From Gemmataceae bacterium (GTDB lineage Bacteria; Planctomycetota; Planctomycetia; Gemmatales; Gemmataceae), in the NCBI GenBank assembly GCA_901538445.1, contig LR594584.1, positions 4,123,006 to 4,187,005 on the forward strand: DNA of 64,000 nucleotides, given 5' to 3'. Shown piece by piece: positions 8,488-18,642 of this stretch; position 1 is the stretch's first letter, and each line of letters starts with the position of its first letter. The notes under the pieces are model-generated. The model ran no database searches. It was not told the DNA's origin and was given only the letters and a program-made list of their open reading frames with translations. Made by a program: the position numbers and the translations under genes.

Positions 8488-9525
8488 ATGAAGACGACCG
8501 CCGCCGTACTCGTTGCGCCCGGCCGGCCGCTCGAACTCGCCGACCTCGAAGTCCCGTCGCTGAAGCCCGGCCAGGTTCTCGTCGAAGTCGCGTACTGCGG
8601 CGTGTGCCACACGCAGGTGCTGGAGGCCCGCGGGCACCGCGGCGAGGACCGGTACTGCCCGCACTGCCTCGGCCACGAGGGCAGCGGCACCGTCCGCGAG
8701 GTCGGGGCCGGCGTCGCCAAGGTGAAGCCGGGCAACCGCGTCATCATGTCGTGGATCAAAGGAACTGGTGCGGACGTCAACAGCACCGTCTACGACTGGA
8801 ACGGCCGCGCGGTGAACGCCGGCGGCATCACCACCTTCGCCACGCACACCGTCGTCAGCGAGAACCGCCTCACGGTCGTGCCCGACGGCCTCGACATGCG
8901 GCTCGCAGCGCTCGTCGGGTGCGCGGTGCCGACCGGGGCGGGCGTCGTCTTCAACACCGCTCAACCGCGGCCGGGCCAGAGCCTCGTCGTGTTCGGGGCC
9001 GGCGGCATCGGGTCGTGCGCGATCGCGGCCGCGGCGCTCGCCGGGTGCGTGCCGGTCATCGCCGTCGACGTGAACCCCGACAAGCTCGGCCTGGCGAAGC
9101 AACTCGGCGCCACGCACACGGTCAGCGCCCGCACCGGCGACCCCGTTCAACAGGTCCGCGCGCTCTGCCCCGGCGGGGCCGACTTCGCGATCGAGGCGAC
9201 CGGCAACCCGGCCGTCATGCAGCAGGCGCTCGCGTGCGTGCGGCCGCAGGGCGGCACTGCGGTCGTCGTGGGGAACGCGCGGCACGGGCAGACCCTTGAA
9301 CTGGACCCCCGCGAGTTAAACCAGGGCAAGCGGCTACTCGGCACCTGGGGCGGCGACAACCACCCGGACCGCGACTTCCCGCGGTACTGCAAGCTCATCG
9401 CCGCCGGGCGGCTGAACCTCGAACCGCTCCTCTCGCGGACGTACTCGCTGGCGGGCGTCAACGAAGCGCTGAACGACCTCGAACACGGCCTGTGCGCCCG
9501 GCCGCTCATTCAGGTCGCGGGGTGA
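8488..9525 (+). CDS. Zinc-binding alcohol dehydrogenase (MDR family)
   Basis: CGVCHTQVLEARGHRGEDRYCPHCLGHEGSGTVREVGAGV...VVFGAGGIGSCAIAAAALAGC. Confidence 0.88.
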   Translation: MKTTAAVLVAPGRPLELADLEVPSLKPGQVLVEVAYCGVCHTQVLEARGHRGEDRYCPHCLGHEGSGTVREVGAGVAKVKPGNRVIMSWIKGTGADVNSTVYDWNGRAVNAGGITTFATHTVVSENRLTVVPDGLDMRLAALVGCAVPTGAGVVFNTAQPRPGQSLVVFGAGGIGSCAIAAAALAGCVPVIAVDVNPDKLGLAKQLGATHTVSARTGDPVQQVRALCPGGADFAIEATGNPAVMQQALACVRPQGGTAVVVGNARHGQTLELDPRELNQGKRLLGTWGGDNHPDRDFPRYCKLIAAGRLNLEPLLSRTYSLAGVNEALNDLEHGLCARPLIQVAG

Positions 9526-9528
9526 ACC

Positions 9529-10143
9529 ATGCTGATCGGCCTCGACTTCGACAACACGATCGTCCGCTACGACCGGCTGTTCCACCGGCTCGCGGTCGAG
9601 GGCGGCCTCGTGCCCGCTTCGGTTCCGGCGACGAAGCAGGCGGTCCGCGACCACCTGCGGGCGAGCGGCCGCGAGGACGACTGGTCCGAACTCCAGGGCG
9701 TCGCCTACGGCCCGCGGATCGCCGACGCCGAACCGTGGCCGGGCGTCCGCGAGTTCCTGGGGCTGTGTTGGGACGCCGGGGTGCAGGTCGCGGTGGTGAG
9801 CCACAAGACGAAGCACCCGTACCGCGGCGAGAAGCACGACCTGCACGCCGCCGCCCTGCACTTCCTCGAAGCGCACGGGTTTTACGACCTCGGCCTGTCG
9901 CGCGACCGCGTGTTCCTCGAACCCACGCTCGCCGAGAAGCTCGCCCGCGTCGGCGCGCTCCGGTGCGCCGCGTTCGTCGACGACCTCCCCGAGGTGCTCG
10001 CGGAAGCGGCCTTCCCAGCCCGCGTCCGGAAGGTGCTGTTCGACCCCGCGAACGCGCACGGTGCGGCCCGGAACGTCACCCGGGTGACCTCGTGGCACGC
10101 CTGTGCCGACGCCCTGATCGCTCCCCGTGAGGTGGCCGCGTGA
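9529..10143 (+). CDS. HAD-like hydrolase
   Basis: MLIGLDFDNTIVRYDRLF; AVVSHKTKHP; LRCAAFVDDLPEVL. Confidence 0.75.
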   Translation: MLIGLDFDNTIVRYDRLFHRLAVEGGLVPASVPATKQAVRDHLRASGREDDWSELQGVAYGPRIADAEPWPGVREFLGLCWDAGVQVAVVSHKTKHPYRGEKHDLHAAALHFLEAHGFYDLGLSRDRVFLEPTLAEKLARVGALRCAAFVDDLPEVLAEAAFPARVRKVLFDPANAHGAARNVTRVTSWHACADALIAPREVAA

Positions 10144-11147
10144 CCGAGCCCGATTCCGACGCCGTCGCACGCATCGTCCGCAACGCCGGCCTGGGCGCGG
10201 TGCGGGCGCTGGTGCCGCTCGCCGGCGGCAAGAACAACCGCGTGTACCGCGTCGAGGCCGAGAACGGCCGGGCCGTTCTCAAGTCGTACTTCCGCCACCC
10301 CGACGACCCCCGCGACCGGCTCGGGGCCGAGTGGGCGTTTTCGCGGTTCGCGGCCGGGTGCGGGGCCAACCGCACCCCCGAGCCGCTATCGGCCCTTCCG
10401 GAGGCCGGGCTCGCGCTGTACGAACTGCTGGCCGGGCGGCGGCCGACCGAGGCCGATGTCACCGACGACGCAGTGGCGCAGGCGACGGACTTTGTCGAGG
10501 CGCTGAACGCCGCCCGGTGGCGGCCGCTCGCGGTCCGGCTGCGGGTCGCGTCGGAGGCGTGCTTCAGCGTTGCCGAGCACCTCGGCACCGTCGCCCGCCG
10601 CGTCGATCGCCTCATGAACGTCGCCGACCAGGCCGTGGCCGCGTTCGTCCGCGAAAAGCTCCTGCCGGCGTGGCGCGAGGTCCGGGCCGCCGTGGGGGGG
10701 GCAGCGTCGCTCGGCCGCCCGCTAGAACCGACCGAGCGGTGCGTGTCGCCGTCTGACTTCGGATTTCACAACGCACTGATCGGCGCCGATAGCCGGGTGC
10801 GGTTCGTCGACTTCGAGTACGCCGGGTGGGACGACCCGGCGAAGCTCGTGTGCGACTTCTTCTGCCAGCCGGCGGTGCCCGTTCCCGAACGGCACTTCGA
10901 GACGTTCGCGCACGCCGTCGCGGCGTACTTCCCGCAGCCCCCCTCGGTCCTCGCCCGGGTCCGGGTGCTCCTCCCCGTGTACCGGCTCAAGTGGGTGTGC
11001 ATCCGGCTCAACGAGTTTCTCCCGACCGACGGCGGCCGCCGCGCGTTCGCCCTCCCCATGGAAGACTCCGCGGCCCGACGGGACGCACAACTCGACGCGG
11101 CACGAGCCGCGCTCCGCCGCCTTCAGGACCAGGAGGTCGCAGCATGA
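10140..11147 (+). CDS. Aminoglycoside phosphotransferase (APH)-fold kinase
   Basis: LAGGKNNRVYRVEAENGRAVLKSYF; SPSDFGFHNALIGADSRVRFVDFEYAGWDDPAKLVCDFF. GTGA overlap with the upstream gene. Confidence 0.8.
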   Translation: MTEPDSDAVARIVRNAGLGAVRALVPLAGGKNNRVYRVEAENGRAVLKSYFRHPDDPRDRLGAEWAFSRFAAGCGANRTPEPLSALPEAGLALYELLAGRRPTEADVTDDAVAQATDFVEALNAARWRPLAVRLRVASEACFSVAEHLGTVARRVDRLMNVADQAVAAFVREKLLPAWREVRAAVGGAASLGRPLEPTERCVSPSDFGFHNALIGADSRVRFVDFEYAGWDDPAKLVCDFFCQPAVPVPERHFETFAHAVAAYFPQPPSVLARVRVLLPVYRLKWVCIRLNEFLPTDGGRRAFALPMEDSAARRDAQLDAARAALRRLQDQEVAA

Positions 11148-12133
11148 AAGTGGTCGTCCTCGGGGCGAACTCGTTCTCGGGCCAGGACTTCGTGGACCTG
11201 CTCCTCGACGACCCGGCGTACACCGTGGTCGGCGTCAGCCGGTCGCCCGAGCGCGGGCCGTTGTTCCTGAAGTACCTCACGCGCCGCGACCTGTCGCGGT
11301 ACGCGTACCACCGGCTCGACATGAACCGCGACGCCGGCGACCTGCTCGCCCTGCTCGACCGCGAGCGGCCCGAGGCGGTCGTGAACTTCGCGGCCCAGAG
11401 CGAAGTCGCGCCGAGCTGGGACCACCCCGAGCACTGGTTCCAGACGAACACCGTCGCGCTCGCGAAGCTCGTGAACCACCTGCGGAAGCAGTCGTACCTC
11501 AAGCGGTACGTCCACGTCTCGTCGCCCGAGGCATACGGCACCTGCGTCGGCCGGGTGACCGAGGACGCGCCGCTGAACCCGAGCACCCCCTACGCCGCGA
11601 GCAAGGCGGCCGCCGACTTCCTGCTGAAGACCTACGCCACACAGTTCGGGTTCCCGCTCCTCACGGTGCGGGCGACGAACGTGTACGGCGCGCGGCAGCA
11701 GTTGTTCAAGATCATCCCGCGGTCGGCGATCTACACGAAGCTCGGCACGCCGATCGAACTGCACGGCGGCGGCCGCGCGGTGAAGTCGTACATCCACATC
11801 CGCGACGTGTCCCGCGGCGAGAAGTTGATCCTCGAGCGGGGCCGCGTCGGGCAGATCTACAACCTGTCGCCGGACGCGGGGGTCGAGGTCCGCGAGGTCG
11901 TGCGGCTCATGTGCGAGCGGCTCGGGAAGCGGTTCGAGGACGCGACCCGCACCGTCGAGGAGCGGCCCGGTCAGGACGCCGCCTACGTCATCGACTCGGC
12001 GAAGGCCCGGACCGAACTTGGCTGGGCACCGACCGTGCCGCTGGCCGAGGGGCTCGGCGAGGTGGTGGCCTGGGTGAACGAGTACTGGGCCGAGATCCGG
12101 AACCAGTCGCTGCAATACAAGCACGCCGCGTGA
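11144..12133 (+). CDS. NAD-dependent epimerase/dehydratase
   Basis: VVLGANSFSGQDFVDLLL; VSSPEAYGTC; YAASKAAADFLLKTYATQFGFPLLTVRATNVYGARQ. ATGA overlap with the upstream gene. Confidence 0.88.
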   Translation: MKVVVLGANSFSGQDFVDLLLDDPAYTVVGVSRSPERGPLFLKYLTRRDLSRYAYHRLDMNRDAGDLLALLDRERPEAVVNFAAQSEVAPSWDHPEHWFQTNTVALAKLVNHLRKQSYLKRYVHVSSPEAYGTCVGRVTEDAPLNPSTPYAASKAAADFLLKTYATQFGFPLLTVRATNVYGARQQLFKIIPRSAIYTKLGTPIELHGGGRAVKSYIHIRDVSRGEKLILERGRVGQIYNLSPDAGVEVREVVRLMCERLGKRFEDATRTVEERPGQDAAYVIDSAKARTELGWAPTVPLAEGLGEVVAWVNEYWAEIRNQSLQYKHAA

Positions 12134-12141
12134 GGAACGAC

Positions 12142-13353
12142 ATGAGGCACCCGTGCCGCGTCTGCGGGCGCATCGGCGTCCGCGAGCACCTCGACTTCGG
12201 CCCGCAGGCGGTCCGCAACCGCTTCCTGCGGAGCGCCGGCGAGGTCGAGTACACGCACCCGCTGAGCATCGGCTACTGCGGATCGTGCGGGGTCGTGCAG
12301 CTCACCGCCCCGCCGCCGGTCGACGAGCTGCGGCCGCGGTTCGAGTGGGTGACCTACAACGAACCGGAACGCCACCTCGACGACCTCGTCCGCACGCTGA
12401 CGCGCCTCCCCGGCGTCACCCCCGCGTCCACCTTCGCCGGACTGACGTACAAGGACGACTCAGCGCTCGCGCGGCTCAACCGCCTAGGGTTCTCGAACGC
12501 GTGGCGGCCGGACGTCCGCGCCGACCTCGGCATCGCCGAGCCGTTCGCGGGGGTCGAGTCGATCCAGGCCGAGCTGCGGCCCGAAGGAGCAAAGCGGCTC
12601 GCGGCCAAGTTCGGCCGGCCCGACGTGCTGCTCGTGCGGCACGTGCTGGAACACACGCACGACACGCAGGCCGCGCTCGCGTGGGCCGCGGAACTCGTCG
12701 AGCCGGGCGGGTACGTCGTGTTCGAGGTGCCGGACGCGGTCCGCGCGCTGGAGCGGCTCGACTACACGACAGTGTGGGAGGAGCACACGCTCTACTTCAC
12801 GCCGGTGTCGCTGCGGGCGTGCGTCGGCCGGGCCGGGTTCGACGTGGTCGCACTGGAGACGTACCCGTACACGGTCGAGAACTCGCTCGTAGTGATCGCC
12901 CGAGCCGGCGGCGCCCAACACCGCACGGTCGCCAACGACGTGGCCGGGATGGCCCGCGCCGACCGGTTCGTCGGCGAGTTTCAGCGAGTCCGCGAGCGGA
13001 CCCGCCGCCAACTGCGGGGCCGCGGCCGGGTTGCGATGCTCGGTGCCGGGCACATCACGGGGGCGTTCGTGAACCTCTACGGCCTCGCGGGGCAGATCGA
13101 GTTCGTCGCCGACGACAACCCGCAGAAGCACGGGCTGTTCATGCCCGGCTCAAGGCTCCCGATCGTACCCTCCTCCGAGTTAACGCGTCGCGACATCGAC
13201 CTGTGCCTGATGACGGTCCGTCCCGAGATCGAGGACGCGGTCGTCGCCAGGAATAGAGCGTTCACCGACCGCGGCGGCGAGCTGGCGTCGGTGTTCCCGG
13301 ACAGCCCGTACGCCCTGGAGCGGCCCGAGCGGCTCGCGGGGGTACCGGCATGA
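12142..13353 (+). CDS. Class I SAM-dependent C-methyltransferase (zinc-binding N-term, PF08421/PF08484-like)
   Basis: CRVCGRIGVREHLDFG...CGSCGVVQL; GYVVFEVPDAVRALERLDYTTVWEEHTLYFTP; AMLGAGHITGAFVNLYGL...FVADDNPQKHG. Confidence 0.82.
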   Translation: MRHPCRVCGRIGVREHLDFGPQAVRNRFLRSAGEVEYTHPLSIGYCGSCGVVQLTAPPPVDELRPRFEWVTYNEPERHLDDLVRTLTRLPGVTPASTFAGLTYKDDSALARLNRLGFSNAWRPDVRADLGIAEPFAGVESIQAELRPEGAKRLAAKFGRPDVLLVRHVLEHTHDTQAALAWAAELVEPGGYVVFEVPDAVRALERLDYTTVWEEHTLYFTPVSLRACVGRAGFDVVALETYPYTVENSLVVIARAGGAQHRTVANDVAGMARADRFVGEFQRVRERTRRQLRGRGRVAMLGAGHITGAFVNLYGLAGQIEFVADDNPQKHGLFMPGSRLPIVPSSELTRRDIDLCLMTVRPEIEDAVVARNRAFTDRGGELASVFPDSPYALERPERLAGVPA

Positions 13354-13886
13354 CGGGCGTGCGGAAGGTGAGCAACGAGGTGCTCGTCGCAACGACCGGC
13401 GTGGTGCGTGTGACCGCGGCCGACGCGGCCGAGGTCGTGCGCCGCGGCACCCGCAGCCACCGGAAGCGCGCCCGCCTGTGCGCGCACCCGGCCGCGACCG
13501 ACCCCCTGCACGAGATGCTCATCTGCCTCGCCCGCGGCACGTACATCCGCCCGCACCGCCACTCCGGCAAGTCGGAATCGTTCCACGTCATCGAGGGCGA
13601 ACTCGACGTCGTGCTGTTCGACGACGACGGTGCGGTACGCGACGTGATCCGCATGGGGCCGTACCCGTCGGGGAAGACGTTCTTCTACCGCCTGGCCGAA
13701 CCGAGGTATCACACGGTGCTCGTGCGCACGCCGCACGTCCTGTTCCACGAGACGACGAGCGGCCCGTTCGACCCGGCGGGGTCCGAGTTCGCGCCGTGGT
13801 CTCCCGCCGAGGGTACGGCGGGCGCGGCCGGGTACCTCGCCGCGCTGCGCGACACACTCGACCGCCCCGCGGGGGCCGTGGCGTGA
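13350..13886 (+). CDS. WbuC-type cupin fold metalloprotein
   Basis: HEMLICLARGTYIRPHRHSGKSESFHVIEGELDVVLFDDDG...FHETTSGPF. Confidence 0.85.
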   Translation: MTGVRKVSNEVLVATTGVVRVTAADAAEVVRRGTRSHRKRARLCAHPAATDPLHEMLICLARGTYIRPHRHSGKSESFHVIEGELDVVLFDDDGAVRDVIRMGPYPSGKTFFYRLAEPRYHTVLVRTPHVLFHETTSGPFDPAGSEFAPWSPAEGTAGAAGYLAALRDTLDRPAGAVA

Positions 13887-14632
13887 CGCGGAAGCACTCG
13901 ATCATCGTCGGCGGCACCAAGGGCGTGGGCCGCGCGCTGGCGGTCCTGTTCGCGACCGGCGGGCAGCACGTCACCGCCGTCGGCCGCACGCCCGGCGAGT
14001 TCCCGGAAGTCGAGAGCGGCCGCATCGAGGGGTTCGTCGGCAACGCCGAGGAGCCCGAGGCGCTGCTCGCCGCACTGCGCCAGCAGGTCGAGCGGCGGGG
14101 CCAACTGTCGAGCCTCGTGTTCCTCCAGCGCTACCGCGGCACCGGCGACCCGTGGGCCGGCGAGATGGCCGTCGCACTCACCGCGACCAAAACGCTGATC
14201 GAGGGGCTCGCCCCGCACTTCGCGGCCGACGGCAACCGCTCGGTGTGCCTCGTGACGTCGAACGCGGGCGCGCTCGTCGCCCGGAACCAGTCACTGGGCT
14301 ACCACACGTCGAAGGCCGCCCTCCGGCAGATGGCCCGGTACTACGCGGTGAAGTACGGCCCTCAGGGCGTCCGCGTGAACGTGGTCGCGCCGTCGGCGTT
14401 CGTGAAGCCCGAGTCGGCAGCGTTCTACGACGGTCACCCCGAGTTGCGGGCGGTGTACGAGAAGGCCACCCCGCTCGGCCGCATGGGCACCGCAAAGGAA
14501 GTCGCGCAGGCCGTCGCGTTCCTGTGCGGGCCGGACGCCGCGTTCATCACCGGCCAGGAACTGGTCGTTGACGGCGGGCTGTCACTGATGATGCAGGACG
14601 CGCTGGCCCGCGAGGCCGCCGGGATCGCGTAA
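13883..14632 (+). CDS. SDR family oxidoreductase
   Basis: SIIVGGTKGVGRALAVLFATGG; YHTSKAALRQMARYYAVKYGPQGVRVNVVAPSAF; FLCGPDAAFITGQELVVDGGLSL. Confidence 0.9.
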   Translation: MTRKHSIIVGGTKGVGRALAVLFATGGQHVTAVGRTPGEFPEVESGRIEGFVGNAEEPEALLAALRQQVERRGQLSSLVFLQRYRGTGDPWAGEMAVALTATKTLIEGLAPHFAADGNRSVCLVTSNAGALVARNQSLGYHTSKAALRQMARYYAVKYGPQGVRVNVVAPSAFVKPESAAFYDGHPELRAVYEKATPLGRMGTAKEVAQAVAFLCGPDAAFITGQELVVDGGLSLMMQDALAREAAGIA

Positions 14633-14655
14633 CGGACCACACCACGAGGAGCGTC

Positions 14656-15918
14656 ATGACGACGACCACCGCACCCTGCACCGCCGCCCCCGCGACGCAC
14701 TACAAGGCCACCCGCTGCCTGCTGTGCGGGTCGGGCGACCTGTCGCTCGCGCTGCCGCTCGCGCACTCGGCCGTCGGGAACGACTACCTCCGCACCCGCC
14801 AGCCGCAGCAGCGGTTCGCGCTGTCGCTGCACTCGTGCGGCGCGTGCGGGAACGTCCAGATCGAGGACGTGGTGGACCCGGACCTGCTCTTCCGGCAGTA
14901 CACGTACTCGACCACGTCCTCGCTCGGCCTCGTCGAACACTTCCGCAAGTACGCCGCCGAGATCGCCGGGCAGGCCGGCCTCGCCGCTGGCGCGCTGGTC
15001 GCCGACGTCGGCAGCAACGACGGCTCGCTCCTCAAGGCGTTCGCCGAGCGCGGGTGCCGGGTGGTTGGCGTCGATCCCGCGGTCGAGATCGCGGCGCGCG
15101 CGATGGCCGAGGGCGTTCCAACCGTCCCCGAGTACTTCACGCCGGACGTGGCGGCCCGGGTCCGCGACGAGCACGGGCCGGCGAAGCTCGTCACCGCGAA
15201 CAACGTGTTCGCGCACTCCGACCAACTCCCGGCGATGGCCGACGGCGTGCGCCTGCTGCTCGACCGCGACGGGCTGTTCACGTTCGAGGTGTCGTACCTC
15301 CTCGACATCGTGCAGAAGACGCTGTTCGACACGGTGTACCACGAGCACCTGTGCTACCACTCGGTGCGGCCGCTGCGCGCGTTCTTCGCGCGGCACGGGC
15401 TGGAACTGGTCGACGCCCGCCGCATCCCGACGAAGGGCGGCTCGCTCCGCGGCACGGTGCAACTCGCCGGCGGCCCGCGGTCCGTGTCGCCCGAGGTCGG
15501 GAAGCTCGTTGAGTGGGAGGCGCTCACGCGGCTCCACAGCCCCGAGACGTTCCGGGCCTACGCCCGCCGCATCGAGGCCGCGAAGGAGCAGTTCGGCCCG
15601 CTTCTCGACCGGTGCCGCGCCGCGGGCAAGGTCGTTGCCGGCTACGGCGCGTCGCCGACCGTGACGACGCTGATCGACCAGTTCGACCTCGCCGGCCGGC
15701 TCGACTTCCTGGTCGACGACAACCCGGTGAAGCAGCACACGTTCAGCCCGGGGCACCACCTGCCGGTCTACCCGTCCGACGCGATCTACGAGCGCGAGGC
15801 CGACGTCGTCGCGGTCCTCGCGTGGCAGTACGCCGCGCCGATCGCCGCGAAGCACCGGAAGTTCTCCGACGCAGGTGGCCGGTTCGTCGTCCCGCTCCCG
15901 CAGCTCCAGGTCGCGTGA
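14656..15918 (+). CDS. Class I SAM-dependent C-methyltransferase
   Basis: CLLCGSGDLSLALPLAHSAVGNDYL; CGACGNVQIEDVVDPDLLFRQYTY; VADVGSNDGSLLKAF; YHEHLCYHSVRPLRAFFARHGLELVDARRIPTKGGSLRG. Confidence 0.88.
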   Translation: MTTTTAPCTAAPATHYKATRCLLCGSGDLSLALPLAHSAVGNDYLRTRQPQQRFALSLHSCGACGNVQIEDVVDPDLLFRQYTYSTTSSLGLVEHFRKYAAEIAGQAGLAAGALVADVGSNDGSLLKAFAERGCRVVGVDPAVEIAARAMAEGVPTVPEYFTPDVAARVRDEHGPAKLVTANNVFAHSDQLPAMADGVRLLLDRDGLFTFEVSYLLDIVQKTLFDTVYHEHLCYHSVRPLRAFFARHGLELVDARRIPTKGGSLRGTVQLAGGPRSVSPEVGKLVEWEALTRLHSPETFRAYARRIEAAKEQFGPLLDRCRAAGKVVAGYGASPTVTTLIDQFDLAGRLDFLVDDNPVKQHTFSPGHHLPVYPSDAIYEREADVVAVLAWQYAAPIAAKHRKFSDAGGRFVVPLPQLQVA

Positions 15919-15989
15919 CGGTCCGGCTTGAACCCGCCCGGCGTGGCGCGGTAGCCTCTCGCACCGCACCCGCCAGCAAGGAAGCACGC

Positions 15990-16760
15990 ATGGTCATCTT
16001 CGACGAGATCAACGACGGCCCCGGGTTCTGTCTGGAAGGGCTCGCGCCCGCGGAACTCGACTTCGTCCGCGGCCTCATCACGGCGCAGTACCTCGCCCGG
16101 ATCGGCACGCTCCAGCCGGACCTGGTGCCGATCGCCCGCGAGCGCAGCATCGCCCGCTACCACACGCTCCCGACCACGTTCGACCACGGGAAGTCGTGGC
16201 CCAAGGCGTCGCGGCTGCTCGACCCGAAGTACGTCGCCGACTTCGCCCGCATGGGCTTCTTCCGCCGCATCCAGGCGCAGTTCGGGCCGTCGGCGACGAT
16301 CAGTCACGGTGAGCTGAACTGGCGGCTCGTGCGGCCGAACCAGCCGACCGACATCGGGCCGATCCACGCCGACAAGTGGTTCTGGGACGCCGGCTACGGG
16401 TACGGCTCGATGCCCGCCGGGTTCGACCGGTTCAAGATCTGGGTGGCGGTCCACACCGAGCCCGGCGCGAACGGGCTGTGCGTGAAGCCCGGCTCGCACC
16501 GCCAGGAGTGGAAGCACCACTTCGAGACCAAGGACGGCGTCTCGAAGCCGGTGTTCGACGAGGACCCCGATGCCATCGAGACCGAGCTGCTCCCGCTCGC
16601 GGCCGGGCAGATGGTGATGTTCCACGACGAACTGCTGCACGGCGGCGTCGTGAACCGCGGCAACACCTGCCGGGTGAGCATCGAGCTGACGGTCCTGTTC
16701 GACCGCGCCGAGGCGGTCGCCCGTGCGGCCGCGCTCCGCGGCGAACTCGCCCTCGCCTGA
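15990..16760 (+). CDS. Phytanoyl-CoA dioxygenase-like protein
   Basis: IHADKWFWDAGYGYGSMPAGFDRFKIWVAVHTEPGANGLCVKPGSHRQEWKHHFE...GQMVMFHDELLHGGVVNRGNTCRVSIELT. Confidence 0.72.
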   Translation: MVIFDEINDGPGFCLEGLAPAELDFVRGLITAQYLARIGTLQPDLVPIARERSIARYHTLPTTFDHGKSWPKASRLLDPKYVADFARMGFFRRIQAQFGPSATISHGELNWRLVRPNQPTDIGPIHADKWFWDAGYGYGSMPAGFDRFKIWVAVHTEPGANGLCVKPGSHRQEWKHHFETKDGVSKPVFDEDPDAIETELLPLAAGQMVMFHDELLHGGVVNRGNTCRVSIELTVLFDRAEAVARAAALRGELALA

Positions 16761-16800
16761 ACCCGGCCCTCGCCGCGACCCGGAACGGAGGCCGGGACAG

Positions 16801-18615
16801 ATGTTCTTACACAAGCTCGTTTCCGGCTCGCACCTCGGCCTGCTGTTCGCCTGGGCCAACCTGTGCGTCGTCCTCGGCTCGCTGCGGCCGTCGCTCGCCG
16901 CGGCCCGGCGGCTGCGGCAGGTGGCGGTCCGCACGGCGCTGGCGGCGCACGCGGTCCTGCTCCTCCGCGGCAAGATCCGCGTCACGCGGTTCGTGCGGCT
17001 GTGCCGGTCGAGCGGCGTCTCGCGCGAGACGCTTGAGCGGAATCTCGAAGCCGCGGTCGCGCTCGCCGAGTGGGACGTCGGCCGGCAGAAGTTCGACCGG
17101 GCCGAGGCGCTCATGACCCGCCACATCGACACCAACCCGGACCACCCGCGGGCCGCGAAGTGCTACGGCATGCGGTCGATGGCGCACATCTGGCGCGGCA
17201 ACCAGAGGGAGACGATCGCCGACCTGACGCGGTGCGCCGAGTTGCGGCCGAGCTACGCCCGCGGGTTCAACTTCCTGGCGAACCTCGCCCAGGTCCACGG
17301 CATCCGCGGCGAGGTCGCCCAGGCCCGGCAGGCGATGGCCGTGCAGTGCAAGGTCCGCAAGAGCGAGGACGCGACCGAGTACCTCGCCCGCATCCTGCTC
17401 GACCGCACCGACCGCTACCTCACGAACATCCCGGGCCGCGACACGGTCGGGGTGCTGTTCGGCGCGTACCACCAGGCGCTCGGCCACGCGATCCTCGACC
17501 CGTTCCACTTCTACAACCTGTTCCGGCACCGGTTCGACCACCTCGTCGTGCTCCACCCGGACATCCTCGGGTACTCACGTGCCTCGGCCCAGATGCTCGG
17601 GGTGATGCAGCAGTACCTCGACCAGGTTGGCGTCCTCCCGGGCGAACTCAGCCTGTTCCCGTGGCAGAACCTGGGCGAGATCGCCGCCGGGCGGGTCACG
17701 TTCCTGTGCCACAACTACTGGTCGCTGAACCGCATGGCGTACCACGCCCGCCGCGACCCGAAGCACCCGATGAGCGCCGGCCGGCGGTACGTCGAGTTGC
17801 CCCCGAAGATCATCGACCGCGCCGAACTGGTCTGCCGCAAGAACAAGATCGACCTGTCGCGGCCCGTCGTCGTGCTGCACGCACGCGCCCACGGCTACCA
17901 CAAGCTCCAGGTGCAGTCGTTCCGTAACGTCGACATCAGGAACTACGTTCCCGCGGTGCGGCGGCTCATCGACCTCGGCTACAACGTCGTGCGGATCGGC
18001 GACAAGGACATGGCGAGCATTCGCGACGAGGTGCCGGGCGTCGTCGAACTGCCCACGCTCGCCCACTACGACCACGCGCTCGACCCGTACTTCCTGTCGC
18101 GCTGCAAGTTCATGATCAGTTGCCAGTCGGGGCCGTGCTCGGTCGCGAGGGCGATGGGCAAGCCGAACCTCGTGGTGAACGCGGTGTACCACCACACCAT
18201 GCTCCCGGAGGTCGAGGAGGTGTTCGCGTTCAAGCGGTACCGCGACGCCGGCGGCTCCGACCTGAGCCTCGAAGAGCTGCTCACCCGCGGGTGCCACCTG
18301 TTCGACCGCACCTCGCACTTCGCCGACGCGGGCGTGTCGCTCGCGGATTGCACGGCCGACGAGATCCTCGCGGCGACCGAGGAAATGGTCGCCGGGCTCG
18401 AGGACCCGGACCGGTTCGACACGCCGGCGCAGACGACCTTCCGCAACCTGATGCTGCGGTTCGCGAACCCGGCCCAGACGACGCACCCGCTCGCCCACGC
18501 GATGACCGACTACATCGGGTACTCGCTGCCCGAGGGCCGGGTATCGGATGCGGTGTGCCGGATGCGGCCGGGGTACATCCCGGTGCCGCGGCGGAGCGCA
18601 GCGAAGGTGGCCTGA
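16801..18615 (+). CDS. TPR-containing TIGR04372-like putative glycosyltransferase
   Basis: PVVVLHARAHGYHKLQVQSFRNVDIRNYVPAVRRLIDLGYNVVRIGDKDM...FMISCQSGPCSVARAMGKPNLVVN; upstream TPR-like region. Confidence 0.65.
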   Translation: MFLHKLVSGSHLGLLFAWANLCVVLGSLRPSLAAARRLRQVAVRTALAAHAVLLLRGKIRVTRFVRLCRSSGVSRETLERNLEAAVALAEWDVGRQKFDRAEALMTRHIDTNPDHPRAAKCYGMRSMAHIWRGNQRETIADLTRCAELRPSYARGFNFLANLAQVHGIRGEVAQARQAMAVQCKVRKSEDATEYLARILLDRTDRYLTNIPGRDTVGVLFGAYHQALGHAILDPFHFYNLFRHRFDHLVVLHPDILGYSRASAQMLGVMQQYLDQVGVLPGELSLFPWQNLGEIAAGRVTFLCHNYWSLNRMAYHARRDPKHPMSAGRRYVELPPKIIDRAELVCRKNKIDLSRPVVVLHARAHGYHKLQVQSFRNVDIRNYVPAVRRLIDLGYNVVRIGDKDMASIRDEVPGVVELPTLAHYDHALDPYFLSRCKFMISCQSGPCSVARAMGKPNLVVNAVYHHTMLPEVEEVFAFKRYRDAGGSDLSLEELLTRGCHLFDRTSHFADAGVSLADCTADEILAATEEMVAGLEDPDRFDTPAQTTFRNLMLRFANPAQTTHPLAHAMTDYIGYSLPEGRVSDAVCRMRPGYIPVPRRSAAKVA

Positions 18616-18642
18616 GTCTCACGACACCCGAGAGGACGCACG

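Noticed and set aside
10140-11147. Antibiotic-resistance aminoglycoside kinase
   Set aside because: APH fold only; context is nucleotide-sugar biosynthesis, with no specific similarity to drug kinases recognised.
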